From Cymodocea nodosa (taxonomy: Eukaryota; Streptophyta; Magnoliopsida; Alismatales; Cymodoceaceae), in the NCBI GenBank assembly GCA_036874045.1, contig JAZBRI010000003.1, forward strand, positions 4,786,501 through 4,850,500: 64,000 nucleotides of DNA, written 5' to 3'. Shown here one piece after another: positions 11,801 to 24,615 of this stretch. The notes under the pieces were generated by a model. It searched no databases and was not told where the DNA came from. It worked only from the letters and a program-made list of their open reading frames with translations. The position numbers and the translations under genes are program-made. Numbering within the stretch: the first letter of the stretch is position 1; each line of letters begins with the position of its first letter.

Positions 11801-14800
11801 AGAGAAGTGACGGTGCCACTTTTAACAATTGAAGTAGAATATTGACTTGGAGATATACGACACAAAAAGTGCATGATTCATATAATTGTTATAGGATTTA
11901 CACCAAGTTGACTATCTAATGGCACTATATTAATAATCAATCAGCAATATGCTGGATACAGAATTCAATGTTTCACAAAAAAACTAAGCATGTGGAAATT
12001 CATCATCACTTCTTAGAAAAGGTGCTACAAGTAGAGAGTGATATAATTTTTGACACAAACAATCAAGTGACATATCCTAACCAAATAACCTAGAAAACTT
12101 TTGAAGAGGATTGAGTGAAGTTGAGGATAGTAAAAAGAAAAACTAATGTTGAGGGGAAGTGTTGATGCACCGAGGCTCAACATCTACCCTTCTCTCCATT
12201 CTTCCATTCTCTTCTAGAGCTTTCTAGAATTCCTTTCTTCTCTAGAAATTTCCACATTCATTAAGTTTTTCAAGATCTTCTATACACTTCTAAAATTATT
12301 CATCCACTACTATAAATAAGTGTAGACACTCCATTTACAGTATCATCAACTAGTAGTGAGAGATCTAGTAGTGTGAGGACAATTATAAGAAAGTGAAATG
12401 GGAAGAGTTCTTCAATAAGTGAGAGCATTGAATGTTGCAATTGGTGTATTAGTAGTCAGTGAAGATTGTGTAATCTTGTATGTTTGTATAATTTACATTT
12501 AAAATATAACATATAGAAAATCATTGTTTTGTGATACTATACATTACTAATATATATCAGCAATATATTAATACCCTACTATCCTATATTCTACAAGCAT
12601 GATACAAAACTGCCACTAGCAATTAAAATAGAGGGTAAACAAAAAAGTTAGTCAATTATGACCAAATCAGAGAGTTACACATGGGCACACAAAAATCTAA
12701 GCATTTCTATGTATTTTTATTCAATTACAATATGATACATGCATTAAAATTGAATCTTAGAATACAAATTTGAAATTTATTGTCCATTTCTATATTTTAA
12801 TCTTGTTTCCACCTGGTATTATCACCATTTTTCCTTTGATGAAATTCTAACAAGGAATTGGTTTAAAAAACAACATTTAGAACCTTGTAGATATTGACAT
12901 GTTTCTGCATATGATAATTGAAACAAAAACACAAGAATAACTGGATAGAAGTGAGTGTAAAACAACAACACATTTACCATGCACAAACAAGTAGGATCCA
13001 ATATTCTTCCACCATTTATTTATATCCATAACTGAAATGTAATAAAAAATATTACCTCATCATGAAAACCTGTATTATCCATATCACTGACATCCTCATC
13101 GGTATCCACGTAATGAGCAACTTCAGCTTCTTCATCACTGCCAGACACTGAAATATCTTCCTTGAGCTGGAGAAGTGAACCAGCCATCAAAATCAAATGT
13201 AACCACAAGGTACTCAATCAAAAAAAGTATTTTTGTTCATGACTTGAAAAAAAATTGGAACAATACAGGCTTTGACAAAGTAGACTACTTACAAACATTA
13301 AATCTACATCAGCAGATTTTATCTAATCTTCAATGCCAAACAAGAGTAAAAAAACTTCCACAGATAACAATCACACATCAAGAGCAAAACAGAAGAAAAA
13401 AATAATAGAAACTACCTCCTTTGCATGCCCTTCTGACATCCTAGGTGAGCTGCAACAAGAAGAATAATATCTGCTACCAGTATCAGTACCATCACCTCGT
13501 GAATCATCAATACTCCCAGTGTGACTTGTACCCCCAGTATCACTAGGCCAAGCACTGATGCCAAAGCTACCAAACTGAAGATTAACTGGCTCTGCCTTTC
13601 CAATTTGCAATGGTCCATACATAGGGCTTCCTACATATTTCTCACTCCCATTAGCAGACCTTGATTTCCCATTACCATCAACAGCATCCACAGGCCAAGC
13701 TTTAGCTACAGATCCATCTGTGTTAAGAAGAGCCATAAGGTGTCTGGATGAACCTTTCCTCTGAATTAATTGAAACATCCCCTTAGAACTCAGGGAGTTT
13801 GCAGCACACTGGTTCCTATATTCTTCATTTATTATTGGAACAGTTTTTACAACTGGATCATAGAGCTTTTCTCCTGCCTCTCGTCTTCGCAAGCAGCCAA
13901 AAACAGTGGCATGAATAGCAGCTACACTTCTGTCAACGTTTGTATTATTTACTTTTGGCACAAGATGCTTGTCTGCCTGGTAACATAAATATTCTTGAAT
14001 TGTTCTAATGTTACGGATGTACTTGATATATTTATTTTTTGCAGGATCCAGTGTCATGTATTTTGCACGCACAGCAAATCGTTCAATGTGCTTCTCCTCA
14101 TTTGTAATGTATATCATGAATGGGATTATTGAGGGATGCTTCTTCATCAAATCCATCTATCATAGAAAGAAAAAATAGTTAACCATAGCTAACAAAAAAC
14201 ACATATAGTGGAATAGTATAATACTTAGGATAAGTTCAAAGGAAAATTGCACAGATATAGGAGCTCAAGGATTTTGCAACAATATCCACCAATAAATTAA
14301 CATGGTACTATTGGAGGAATTTGAAGAATTTTGAAATGAAAAAAGAGAAGTCTTAATTTGCTTGAAATGGTTTTAACCTACGAAAAAGTCATGAATTATT
14401 GGAAATAATTATTTTCTACATTAGGGATTTAATATAAAGGTAAACTTTATTTTCTACAATAGACAAGTTTTCTGCCTAAAAAATCTAATATAAAAGTAAA
14501 CCCTCTTTAAGATCGGTTTGGAAGTAAAATTTTTATGAATAATAAGAGGATATGGCTTTTTGCAAAATTATCTGAGAACAAAATATTATTGTATAGATCT
14601 CTAACAATAAAGATTCAATACCTCAATTACTTGAAATGATAAAGTATTCATACCACAAAATTCAGGCTCAAATGGACACCCTCAACAACAACAGACTCTT
14701 TTCTATCTTCCCATGCAGTAATAAGACGATCAAGACTGTCAATCACCATTTCACTTTGTGCTTTATAACCTGCAACTGCCATTTGCTTCTGAGTGATAGA

Positions 14801-17800
14801 GCCTGCATCTGGGGTTACCTTGACAGATTTCTCAGTTGAAATTGCATCAGAAACTTCCTCCTTGAGCATTGTGTGTAAAACACCAGCTAATTTCTTTGCT
14901 TTACGTTTAGCTTTAGCATCTGCTACAGCCACAGGATCCAAGCATTCCCCAGCATGATATGTTGAAGCCCATAGAAGAGGATTTTGCTCTTCATCCACAA
15001 AACTCCTCATCATGTGGCGTATTGAGTCGGTAGAAACTACATTAGTGACACCCAATCTGCTACCCTGGAGACAAACATGTAATGGATTATTATCTAGTTG
15101 TGTCAGAAATAACATAAATTAAACATGTAGATCTGCAAATCTAGAAAACAATATTTCAAAAAGCAATGAAAATATGACCAAATAAATGTCATTTAAACGT
15201 TTTTTAACAATTAACAATTACATTTTTAAAAGGGAAAAAAGTTGAAAAGGGTGATTTTTCTAGTGGAAAAAAACTGATGAAAGCCAGAAAAGATGGAACG
15301 TAAACATGCTGCTTATTTAACAATACCCAATAAGAAAATAATGCCAAATGTTAACAATTGAGTTGTTGACTTTCAGAGACGTATTTTAGTGCTCTACTTC
15401 AGTTATTTTTTCTTACATATTTAGCTATATTTTTTCAATTTAGTGACTTTTGATTTAGTGATGTTTATACACATTCAAGATATTTTTAATTATGAGTTAT
15501 AATTAAAATTTCTTTTTGATAATTATTTTGGTTATATACATGTAAATGAATTTTTCTCTTTATTTTTATATCATTTATCAAAAAAATAAAAAATAAAATA
15601 ATCTTCAATTGATATTTTCCTTTTTTTAAACATTGATAGAAAATCTAAAATATCTGAAAAAATAAACATAAGTCACATATCCTTCATTCATGGACATATA
15701 GAGTAAACAAAGATATCAGTAGCACATAGACAAAAAATAAGCAAGCAATACAAAGAAATTATCAACTACCAGCAATGCAGACAGAGTAGACTTGCCACAT
15801 CCACTGGTGCCACATAGTAGAACAGTAACGGACTCCTTTCTTTCCCTGATTCTGAATAAAAAGATTCCTAAGATAAGAGAGTCTTCATGACATAACTACA
15901 AGTAAACTGCATGTGTAGATATTAAGCATCTCAAACACTAATATAAGTGATTGTTTGAATCATTTTCAGAACAAAGTAATCAATGCAAAAGGCAATCTAA
16001 AGACAACACCCCTTGAAAATGCTTGAGGCAAGAGGCAAAAAGTGAGGCAATAGCTTGATCCAAGTAATATGATAAATTATAAAAAAGTACAATGCATGTG
16101 TAGCTTGATAATAATGATCTCGTTCAACTAGATGATAATGCAAATAAATGCTATAAAACCCATAATGTATAAAAAATACAATATTGACGACATATTTTAT
16201 ATATACCTTCTAGTCATATTATTCAATATCGTATATATAAAAAATTCTAATAAATAGGATTTCAGTAGTATATATAGTTTCTTTTGTGGATAGAAAATAT
16301 GAAGAGATTAAAATAGGATAGACATGATAACCATGGTTCAGAATTATCCTCTGTCAAGAAAAAACAAAACCCAATAAACTGTCAACTTTCTTTAAGGGAT
16401 GCAGAATGTTAACCTGCAAGCCAAAACCAAATCAGCCCTTTGATTAGGTGCCATGTACTTGTACTGGGAAAGAGAATCACAAACTACATCCAAGAAAGTC
16501 TCTCTCGGCACAAAAACAGTAGTTAGACTTTTGTACAATTCGAACTGTATTATATCACTTCTTTCTAGGATTTCATTCACATAAGATCCTTCTTTTTGTT
16601 CCTCACAATGGCTATTCGGAGCATCTTCTGCTTTGTCAATGGATTGGTCCCCCCCTAAAACATCTGCAGATATTCCTGGAAAGCGACCAGATGAAGTTTT
16701 GCTCCTCATCACATCAAAAACTCTTCGACTGATCTAGCAGATGAAAAGGAGGAATGTAAGTGGAAAGATCGTTGAAATTTTAGCAAAAGAAAAAACATGT
16801 TGCCTAAGCATGTCTCTTAATTACCTTTAACAATATGGATTTTAAGAATATATTAAACAACACAGTACGTGCAATGTAAATGTGAATGAACAAAATACAA
16901 GAAAAATAGACCTTTTTGTTTCAAAAAAAAAAAAAGAATGTACAAAATACAAATGATCTTCACAATAACACAAATCAAATAACACACAATATGTGGAATA
17001 CAGTGTGGTACGTTTCTTTTGATATTTCTTCACAAATTTATCATATTTTCTATTTAATAAGTCACTTTTTTGAAAAAATTATATAATGTATCTATGGTAT
17101 TTTTGTACTAATTATCATTTTATCTAACAGTTTGAGAAATAAAGTTTTCATCCATTAGAAAATCTGTCAACTTCTTCTTTGTGTATTCTAAATTCCTATT
17201 AAATAATTATTAATGACTTTGAAACAAAAAATTAGGCATATGGAAATGATTCCTGTCGTTCATATTTAATTTACAAAAATATATGATTTACTGTAGTCAA
17301 TTAAATTTATTATTTACATGTGTTTCATTGTAATACATTAGGTCTAATTTTCTTAATTTATAACAAAAATAATTTTATACTTGAAAATTGTTTTACACAT
17401 TAATAATTTATTAATTCTATTTTTTATTTTTTATGTGCTAAGGCACGTGACAACAACCAGTTTACAGAAAAACTCCAACCAATAAAGGAAGAATGATCTG
17501 AAATAATCTAATCTCATTCTATGCCAAATGAAAACTTGTGCAAACGAGACGACAAAAGAGAAATGCCTTCATTAGTAATCTACTAGGATTATGTGCTTAG
17601 ACAAATTTAAAAGGGAGAGCATTGACACATGTTGCCACACGAGGGTTCCAAGGTTAGGAAAGAGTCATTTATGAAGATTAAGCTGCGTATGCAATTCACA
17701 TTTGTGGAAGACTCACGTATCAGATTTACGCTTTCTTATATACACTGACAGGTTTATTTTAAAAAACGAGAGCTTACTAAATGATGGGGGGAGGACAATC

Positions 17801-18380
17801 CACAAAACAACGGTCATTATGGACATGGCTAGCATAAACACACCCCTCAAAAAAAAGGCGTTTCGATACTGGTGAGTTGTTCACATGCCGAGAGAATTGT
17901 TTAGTCACTACCAATCTACATAAATAAATAAATAATCATCCGATAGCATTACCAAGAAGGAGGCAAGGCTCCGCTATGTCTCAAGGAATATGTGCAGAGG
18001 CATAAATCATAAAAAAAAAAACAAACAGCAAAAAGTCAATAACTGGAATGTTAATGATATCCCTGAACCGTCCCTTTTTTGTGAACATGACCTCCAAAAG
18101 ACCAGCGACCAAAGAAGACCTTCAGGGGAAGAGAGAAACAGATATACCAAGCAGGAACTGAAAGGCAAAGAAGAAATACGGGAAGGAGGACATCCATCAC
18201 CTTGAAAGCATGGCGGGCCTTGCAGCCCATGAGCTGCAGGCAGCTCTGCAGCACCGGCCTCGTGTACCGAAAGGAGGAACCCAAACCACGGGTACCCTTT
18301 TGCAGCATCCCACCATCCTTCTCCTTCGATTCCTCGTGGTCCACCACCACCATGTACAAAACCTTCGGCACCTCTGCCAT
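8869..18380 (-). CDS. LPA1: LPA1-like P-loop protein (2-phosphoglycerate kinase-related)
   Basis: Seven coding exons on the minus strand: 18201-18380, 16414-16733, 15770-15851, 15064-14654, 14156-13416, 13166-13056 and 9165-8869. All have GT-AG borders and the phases join to about 713 residues. The start is MAEVPKVLY, followed by [12 protein letters not shown] Walker A motif GTSGCGKST lies in exon 3, then [14 protein letters not shown] in exon 4, the conserved core of exon 5 ([30 protein letters not shown]) and an acidic tail (SDEEAEV, SDEEYDD). This matches rice LOW PHYTIC ACID 1 and its Arabidopsis relatives, named for similarity to archaeal 2-phosphoglycerate kinase. In rice, loss lowers seed phytic acid; the plant substrate is unsettled. 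The last intron (9166-13055) carries a decayed copia element in the opposite orientation. The C-terminus may be affected by a frameshift (see findings). Confidence 0.92.
9166..10974. other. LPA1 last intron, unexplained part
   Basis: Intron sequence between LPA1 exon 7 and the copia fragment. It contains short open frames (10060-10275 plus, 10428-10616 minus) with no recognisable domain. Some of it may be further retroelement decay, but no motif supports that. Confidence 0.4.
10975..12565 (+). mobile_element. Decayed Ty1/copia retrotransposon with 3' LTR
   Basis: Plus-strand translation, with many stops and frame changes, gives copia polymerase blocks in order: [12 protein letters not shown] (about 10990-11040), MDMKNAFLH (about 11110), [11 protein letters not shown] (about 11230), then RNase H-like [17 protein letters not shown] (about 11710-11755) and HHHFL-like sequence near 12005. 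A purine-rich stretch (GTTGAGGGGAAGTG, about 12147) precedes TGTTGATGCACCGAGG, the probable start of the 3' LTR, which contains a TATA-like ACTATAAATAAG near 12310. No 5' LTR, gag or integrase was found, so the copy is 5'-truncated. It lies in the last LPA1 intron, antisense to the gene. The 3' limit is approximate. Confidence 0.8.
16734..18200 (-). other. LPA1 intron 1
   Basis: A 1.47-kb intron with donor AAG then GTGATG at 18200 and acceptor CTGCTAG ending at 16734. The sequence is AT-rich and no embedded gene or element was recognised. Confidence 0.7.
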
Positions 18381-18828
18381 TCCCTGCAGAAACGACCGGT
18401 GAAAAGAATCGTGCAATTCTTCTCGAAACCCAAAACCAAGAAACCACCATCACGGGCAACACAATCACCACCGACACAGCAGACTCCCACCACCGACAAT
18501 GCCGGCAATGCAGGTGGGAACGACGAGTACCTGGGCGAGAGAAGAAGTCTAGGACGGGGTAGAAAGACTGGATCTTTTCGCCTCCGGAGGCGATGATGAG
18601 AGGAAGGGAGAGGTGGGCTAGGGTCAGGCGCGTGTCAGAGGTAAGGACGAGATGGGTCGTCAGCGGGACACCACCATGCAAGGCGGCAGAAGATGCCGGA
18701 ACATGTGGAGCAACAAGAGGACGGCAAGAACTCCACCTCCTCCCAACGCAAATCTTCTGTCACATTTTCCACGCATCCCTCTGGCGGAAGCGACACATGT
18801 CACCGACTCTTCTTCCGCCCCACCCCCA

Positions 18829-18846
18829 CCCCCCCCCCCCCCCCCC
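18829..18846. repeat. Poly-C tract upstream of LPA1
   Basis: A run of 18 consecutive C on the plus strand (poly-G on the LPA1 sense strand), about 450 bp upstream of the LPA1 start codon in a GC-rich stretch that probably holds its promoter and leader. Confidence 0.9.
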
Positions 18847-18969
18847 ACCCTCCCTCACTGCTCAGAGGATTTGCTTCGCCCTTGGTTTTAGCCGTCGAAG
18901 ATGGGGGAGGGGCGAGGCGAGCGTCGCAATCAGTTATGGTCCGCGAGTGGCATTTGCGTGATTAATGAT

Positions 18970-20766
18970 CCGTTGCGGATATTTTTGTTTTAATTTAAAT
19001 TTAAACTTTTTTCTTTCTTCAGCAGAAGATGAAGATCGTCGTCACTGCCACTCACCATCCTTCATTGGCAATCATTTGTCTATAAAGAAATCGGTTTGTA
19101 TTCAAATATTTGTTGTAATATTTCATCATGTTTTTCATTATCTTTGGTTAATAAATATAATACGAATAAATTGTATTTAAGATGATACTTGTGTAGGTGA
19201 AAACGGAGGGAAAACAATAAAAACAATTTTTCATTTTTTCATTTTCCTCATTTTTTGATCCCAAGAATTTTAAAAAGAAAATTCCCTTGTAAGTCCGCAA
19301 AGACTCGTATTCAACACGAAAGTCTTTTTCACTCTAAGAAGAAAAAATAGCAATACGTTTGATTAAGACCATTCAACTCTTAATTCTTGACAAAAGAGTT
19401 AAGATCTGATGGAATCAAATGCATTATTAGAGCACCGCCAGTCGCATACGAAAACCATAATAACAAATGATTAAATTAAGTAATTAAAGATTTGTTTATA
19501 AATTTAAAATAAGTAAAATAAATGTTGAATCAAATAATGTGAGTAGCTCAATTAAATGATTTAAAGATTAAATTAAATATATATTTTTTATTACATATAT
19601 AAACACTTAAATTACAATTCTTATCATTTTTATACAAACACCTAAAATTTATTTTTCTCGTATGTATAAACACGAAGAAAACTCTACATTTAAAATTAGT
19701 TCTCTTTTCTTTTTCTTTTTCTTCTGTTATTTTACACGTGCACAAACTGATCACTTTAAATCATAATTCAACATTCTTGGCACGCCGTGTAACAGATCAA
19801 AAACAACACATTTTACCAGATTATTACATAATGTGCCGGATAAAACAAGGTAGAGCATGCAAAATATTCTGCATATCTACATCTATTGAAGTGGATTTAA
19901 TTCCCTCCTGGCTCCTGCAAGCAAGAATCGAACGCCGACCCCCCAACCAGATTTATTAAATACTTTTGAGCATTCATTGACTACCATGGGAAAAGTTAGT
20001 TAGTATATATTATCAAGGATGAGAGGATAAATCAAACAAGATCACATGATGGTTTTGAGAGAGAAAGAAAGTGATAATAATTAATGCACTCACCAACATG
20101 CTGGAGAAGGAGGAGGAAGACGGAAGACGGAAGACGGAAGACGGAAGACGGAAGACAGAAGAAGCTGCTCAAAGCTCAAGGGCGAAGGGAATGGAAGACG
20201 GGGAGACCAGGGCCTGAGATATGTAGATATGACTTTTCTTTTCCCTTCAAAGATCATGATATGCACAGAGATTACAAAGTCATATATAATCAAGTAAAGC
20301 CGAAGAATAAATTCACCGGAACAGAAAGAGCGGTCCGTGTTAGACCTGGAAACTCTACATTTAAAATTAATCATATATGCTCGATTCGTTCTTTAGTAAA
20401 GTAGAAGAGAGTTTTCAATCTTATTTGTACCTTCCGTCTCGTTCCTGAGTTGACAGCAAATGATTTTTTTTAATTTCTTCTTCTTCTCCTTCCTTTTTTT
20501 TTTTTTTTACTGTGACAGCAAATAATCTCTTTTACGATGGTTTGGTAAACGGCGGTAAGATTTAAATATTGATAAAAGTTAATAATCTATTATCGCAATT
20601 GCTTATGGTTTTCGTTTACTTAATCGTAAAAGATGACGACGGGAGTTTGTGTCTCTAAAATGGGAGAAAAATGAATTCTATCGAAGTAAAAATATTTAAA
20701 AACGAATTTTCATCCCTTTCGATCGTGCCGAAGTTAAATAAAAACAATTTTTCTACCCTGGCAAGC
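18970..20766. other. Intergenic, nothing recognised
   Basis: AT-rich DNA upstream of LPA1. A 20-bp word, AAACTCTACATTTAAAATTA, occurs near 19678 and again near 20349. Apart from a heptamer repeat (listed separately), no gene or element is supported. Confidence 0.5.
20115..20156. repeat. (GGAAGAC)6 tandem repeat
   Basis: Six perfect copies of the heptamer GGAAGAC. The open frames across it are low-complexity shadows. Confidence 0.92.
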
Positions 20767-21139
20767 TGGAAGAAATCTACCCACCAAAAGATAGATGACA
20801 TTAAATTTAAAATTTAAATGATGTAACGTCCAACAACCAATTCAATCACCAACATTCTAAAATGTCCTCGGCCATTTAATTGACTACAATATTTTATAAG
20901 CGTGAAATTTAATTGTAAGATGATATCTAATTCTGTGATGTATTATTACTCAGCCAACTAAACATAGGCTTAAATGATATTCTTTATATAATTTTACAGT
21001 TAATTTATATTCGATTGGCTCAAATATTGTAATCTGACTTCGTAATATAATTTAATTGCGTTACATTAAGATATATTACAGTCAAGCCATAGTCAAAAGA
21101 ATTAATGGTATCAAAAGAAGTACCTGCAAGAAGTTCTAG
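20767..21139. repeat. Left copy of about 370-bp repeat flanking Harbinger
   Basis: It runs from TGGAAGAAATCTAC to TACCTGCAAGAAGTTCTAG and is nearly identical to 24616-24967 in the same orientation. The left copy is 373 bp and the right 352. The 21-bp difference is an insertion here around GTAATCTGACTTCG. The Harbinger element starts at the base after this copy ends. Confidence 0.92.
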
Positions 21140-21622
21140 GGGGGGTTTGTGCACTTGGAATTTGAATTCCGCAGAATTTGAATTCTAACGGAATTTGAAT
21201 TCTGCAGAATTTGACGGAAAGAATTCAAAATCTGGGTGTTTGTGTACGTTCAGGAATTTAACAAAAATTGAATTCCAGGTGTTTGTGCACGTGACAGAAT
21301 TGGAGGGAATTGAATAAAATTGATTTTTAATAAAATTAAGTATTGACTTAAAATAATTAGTGAAAATGTAATTAATTTATTAATGAATTGTTGACATTAA
21401 TAAATGAATATATTATTAAAATAAATGTTTATATATCATTTATCAATTAATTAAATATATCATTATATAAAATAAATCAGAACATAACAGAAATTGATAA
21501 CTTTCACGTTATATTACATATTTAAAACAACAAAATGATAATTATAAATTTTATATTCCTCGTAATGATCAAAAAAAAGGCATATTACAAAAAATTTACT
21601 CATTATGATGTTTGTAATATTT

Positions 21623-23034
21623 TCATTCACGACCATCCCACATTGCATACATAATATTTTCACGAAATTGATCTGCAATTTCTTTTCTTTGCTCTTGTGT
21701 GTTGTTCCCAATAGTGTTAAGTATTTCATATTGTCTTTCTACATTTGTAGAGTCTTCAACTTGTATATCACGTTCATCTTCTTGTACTTTATCTTCAAGA
21801 TCTTGACATAAGTCTGTTTTATCTGCTTTACGAATGAAGTTGTGAAGTAAAAAACATGCCAACACTATTTTTGCTTGAGTTGTGAAAGGAAATGTCATAT
21901 ATCCTCGTAATATTGCAAAACGATGTTTGACTACTCCAAATGTACGTTCAATTACTGTCCTCAACTGTGAATGTCTATAGTTGAAGTTTTCCACTGCATT
22001 TGTTGGTTGTCGATTTCCTTCATATTCTGATAAGTGATATCGAACACCTCGAAATGGACATATAAACTCAGACCTATTTGGAAATCTAGCATCAACTAAG
22101 TAAAATTTACCTGCATGTATTTGAACATCATTTGAAATAAATTCAATTTTGAAAATAAGGTAACATAAAGGTAGATCATAAGTTGTATACCTCGTGGTAT
22201 TTGCAAACCATTGCATTGAGTTGTTGCATCTTGAAGGAGTCGAGCATCAGCAGCTAAACCTTCCCACCCACTGAGAACATAAGTAAATTCCATATCAAAA
22301 TTGCATGCAGCCAATACGTTTTGTGACAATTCACCTTTTCTATTCCTAAATCGGGCATTCTATTTTCCATAAATTGTGGCTTTAATGTGTGTACCATCAA
22401 TAGCACCTATACAATCCTACTCATACCAAAAACAAATTTAATTAATATATAAATGAATAACATGAAATATTAAAATAGAAATAAAGATTGAAGTGTGTAC
22501 CTTGAAATATGGATAAACATTAACATCATTCTGAATTCGATTGTGTGTAGCAACTTCATGTTTAGGTAGAAGTATATCACCTATTTTTAATATAGCATTT
22601 ATCATTTCATTGAAATATGTACTAACAGTCCATGCTGAGCGATGAAAACGCTCTCTGGTTACTCCATACCTTTGATTTTGTCCAACTATTACTAAAAAAA
22701 TAGCAAGTTTCTCCTCTACGCTCATATTTCTACTATCTGATATTACTTTCATATTTCTTAATAATCCACAAAATTGTGAAAAAACATGTTGACTCATTCG
22801 ATAAATTTTCTTGCAATTGTATGCTTGATATGGTGACGATGGATCTAACAATCTTTGTACATATTGTGCTCCTTCCTTACTGTATATACGAGTGGTGGAT
22901 GTTTGAATCCCATTTATAGTAATTCCGCATAGGAGTTGCCATGTTCCCAATATAACTTTTCTTTTTTTCTTCCTTCGTTCTTCGTCTTCATTAATAATGG
23001 ACATAGACGTCTTCATAAATTTCAATCCTTGCAT
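21623..23034 (-). pseudogene. Harbinger DDE transposase, nonsense codon
   Basis: Three exons (23034-22501, 22416-22191, 22110-21623) join in phase to about 415 codons. The N-terminal part has the helical region typical of the family (KIYRMSQHVFSQFC, VEEKLAIFLVIVGQNQRYG). All three acidic positions are visible: IGAIDGTHIKATIYGK, GWEGLAADARLLQDA and the Glu in SQLRTVIERTFGVVKHRFAIL. In exon 2 a TAG at 22360-22362 follows IYGK, where relatives have a sense codon (usually Gln), so the full protein cannot be made without readthrough. Function in the family: excision and reinsertion of the element, normally together with the Myb-like partner. Confidence 0.88.
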
Positions 23035-23212
23035 CTGTACCTATCATATCAATTATGATTTAATAAAGAAAACATAATAATAGCATACAATGCAAAACAA
23101 TGCATACATCAACAAAATGTTTAGACCATGTTACGTAACATTAAGGATAACACAAGTTCAATAAATTCAAACATGTTCAACAAAATTTAAATTTTTAAAT
23201 GAAAAAAGCACA

Positions 23213-24092
23213 TCATTTCAAATTGAACTTCAACCATGAAGTTCTCATGTTCGGTGGTAGACGCCTAAATTGATTCTTCTTTGATTCTATCTCCAATAAT
23301 TGCATTGCCTTGTATTTTTCTTCTTCTGTAAGATCTGTAAGTGAAAGTAAAATAGTGAGAACATCATCTTCTTCACGATCTTTTTTCTCTAACAATTCCA
23401 TCTTCCTCTCCATGTATGCTAATTTCCTTTCTTCAATGCGTTGTGTAAATGTCATCTTCTCCTTTTGGATCGATATCATGTTCTCTTGTAGTTGTATGGC
23501 ATGCTCTAGTATGCCATTTTCCTCGAATTTTCTTCCAAATCCTCACTAAAATAATTCATAAGTGATACACCAACATTGTTCATTGTAGATGCCATAAGTT
23601 GTTGTGATTCAACATGTGGACGTGGACGTTTTCCTTTCCTACATGAGTTTACATCATTCAAACTAGGAGAAGGAGTTTGAGTAGGAAAAGGATCTTGAGT
23701 TTCAGCCTCAAATTCCATAGTATTTTGTGTAAGAGGTACATTATCAAGGTTATTTGTATCTTCATTCAAGTTCACAGCTGCTCTCAGATTTGTTGTACTC
23801 ATTTTAGTTGAGCCTGTTGCAAGATTTCCTTCAAATATTATTTGAAGCTGGTCATATATAGGACATGCTTTACCCTTGTACTGTGCACACTCTGGATGAA
23901 CCTATTAGGAAAAAAAATATTAATACAAATTATAAGCTAATCAAATGTTAAATTTAAATTTGAAAAAATTCAACTAACCATAACAAATTCATCCCAAACT
24001 TCTTTTGCGATATCAGTATGTCCATGAATGTAGTTCCATCCCCAACCACTTTGTGCACCAATCTTTGTATAAATCTTGTACATTTGTCGCCA
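23213..24092 (-). pseudogene. Harbinger Myb/SANT-like accessory gene, broken
   Basis: Fragments of the second Harbinger protein. The first exon piece reads WRQMYKIYTKIGAQSGWGWN through KEVWDEFVM and ends at 23979 (GTTAGT donor). The next exon starts at 23901 with VHPECAQYKGKACPIYDQL, the end of a Myb_DNA-bind_3-type domain. The first part of that domain is missing. Near 23520 the frame changes: one frame ends in DLEENSRKMAY then stop, and the continuation ENGILEHAIQLQENM is in another frame, leading to a coiled-coil-like tail (EERKLAYMERKMELLEKK) that stops at 23213. So it is 5'-truncated and frameshifted. Related proteins bind DNA and assist the transposase. Confidence 0.75.
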
Positions 24093-24615
24093 TGTTATAA
24101 TTATTATATGAAAATAATAATTATTTTTAAATATAAAAAATACTATAGAAATCATTTAAATTTAGGTTAATTACATTACTATACAAGTTAATTTAGGTTT
24201 TTTTCTTTAAATTCTTATAAATTCCAACGCCTACACAAATATTTAAATTCTCCTATCAATAATACACAAATACTCCCAAAAACAATCATTTTTGTGCCAC
24301 AAACAGATCCTCGTTTATCAATTCAACTCAAAGAAAACATATAACTACAGGGAAATTTTATATTTTGTCCCATGAAATAACAATTGCCATTCAAGAGATA
24401 AAAATCCTTTTAATAGGGAATTTCTATATTTCAATTTTCTTGCATATTTTCTTTGTCGTCCCTTCTTGTCTACCATTTTAAAAGGATCTTGCAAAATCTA
24501 TTCTCTAAATATTAAGTCGTCTAAATTTAATTATAAACAGTATTATTACACGTGGCTTTCACCTTGTGGCTTGTTAGAAGAAAATTGGAATGATTATAAA
24601 TTTGGAATTTGAAGA

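Larger units (their letters stand above)
21140..24313 (-). mobile_element. PIF/Harbinger DNA transposon, inactivated
   Basis: The element carries the two minus-strand genes typical of plant PIF/Harbinger transposons: a Myb/SANT-like protein and a DDE transposase. The left end reads GGGGGGTTTGTGCACTTGG. The reverse complement of the right end reads GAGGATCTGTTTGTGGCAC. Their shared core, TTTGTG(G)CAC, suggests degenerate terminal inverted repeats. Subterminal GGAATTTGAATTC-type motifs recur at 21158-21280. No clean 3-bp target duplication was seen, so the exact ends are uncertain. Both genes carry lesions. Confidence 0.82.

Noticed and set aside
18007..18961. Several overlapping open frames around LPA1 exon 1
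   Set aside because: They are shadows of a GC-rich exon and leader; only the frame beginning MAEVPKVLY joins the rest of LPA1.
19922..19945. Minus-strand GTTCGATTCTTGC resembling a tRNA T-arm
   Set aside because: Upstream sequence is AT-rich with no D-arm or anticodon stem, so at most chance or an old SINE trace.
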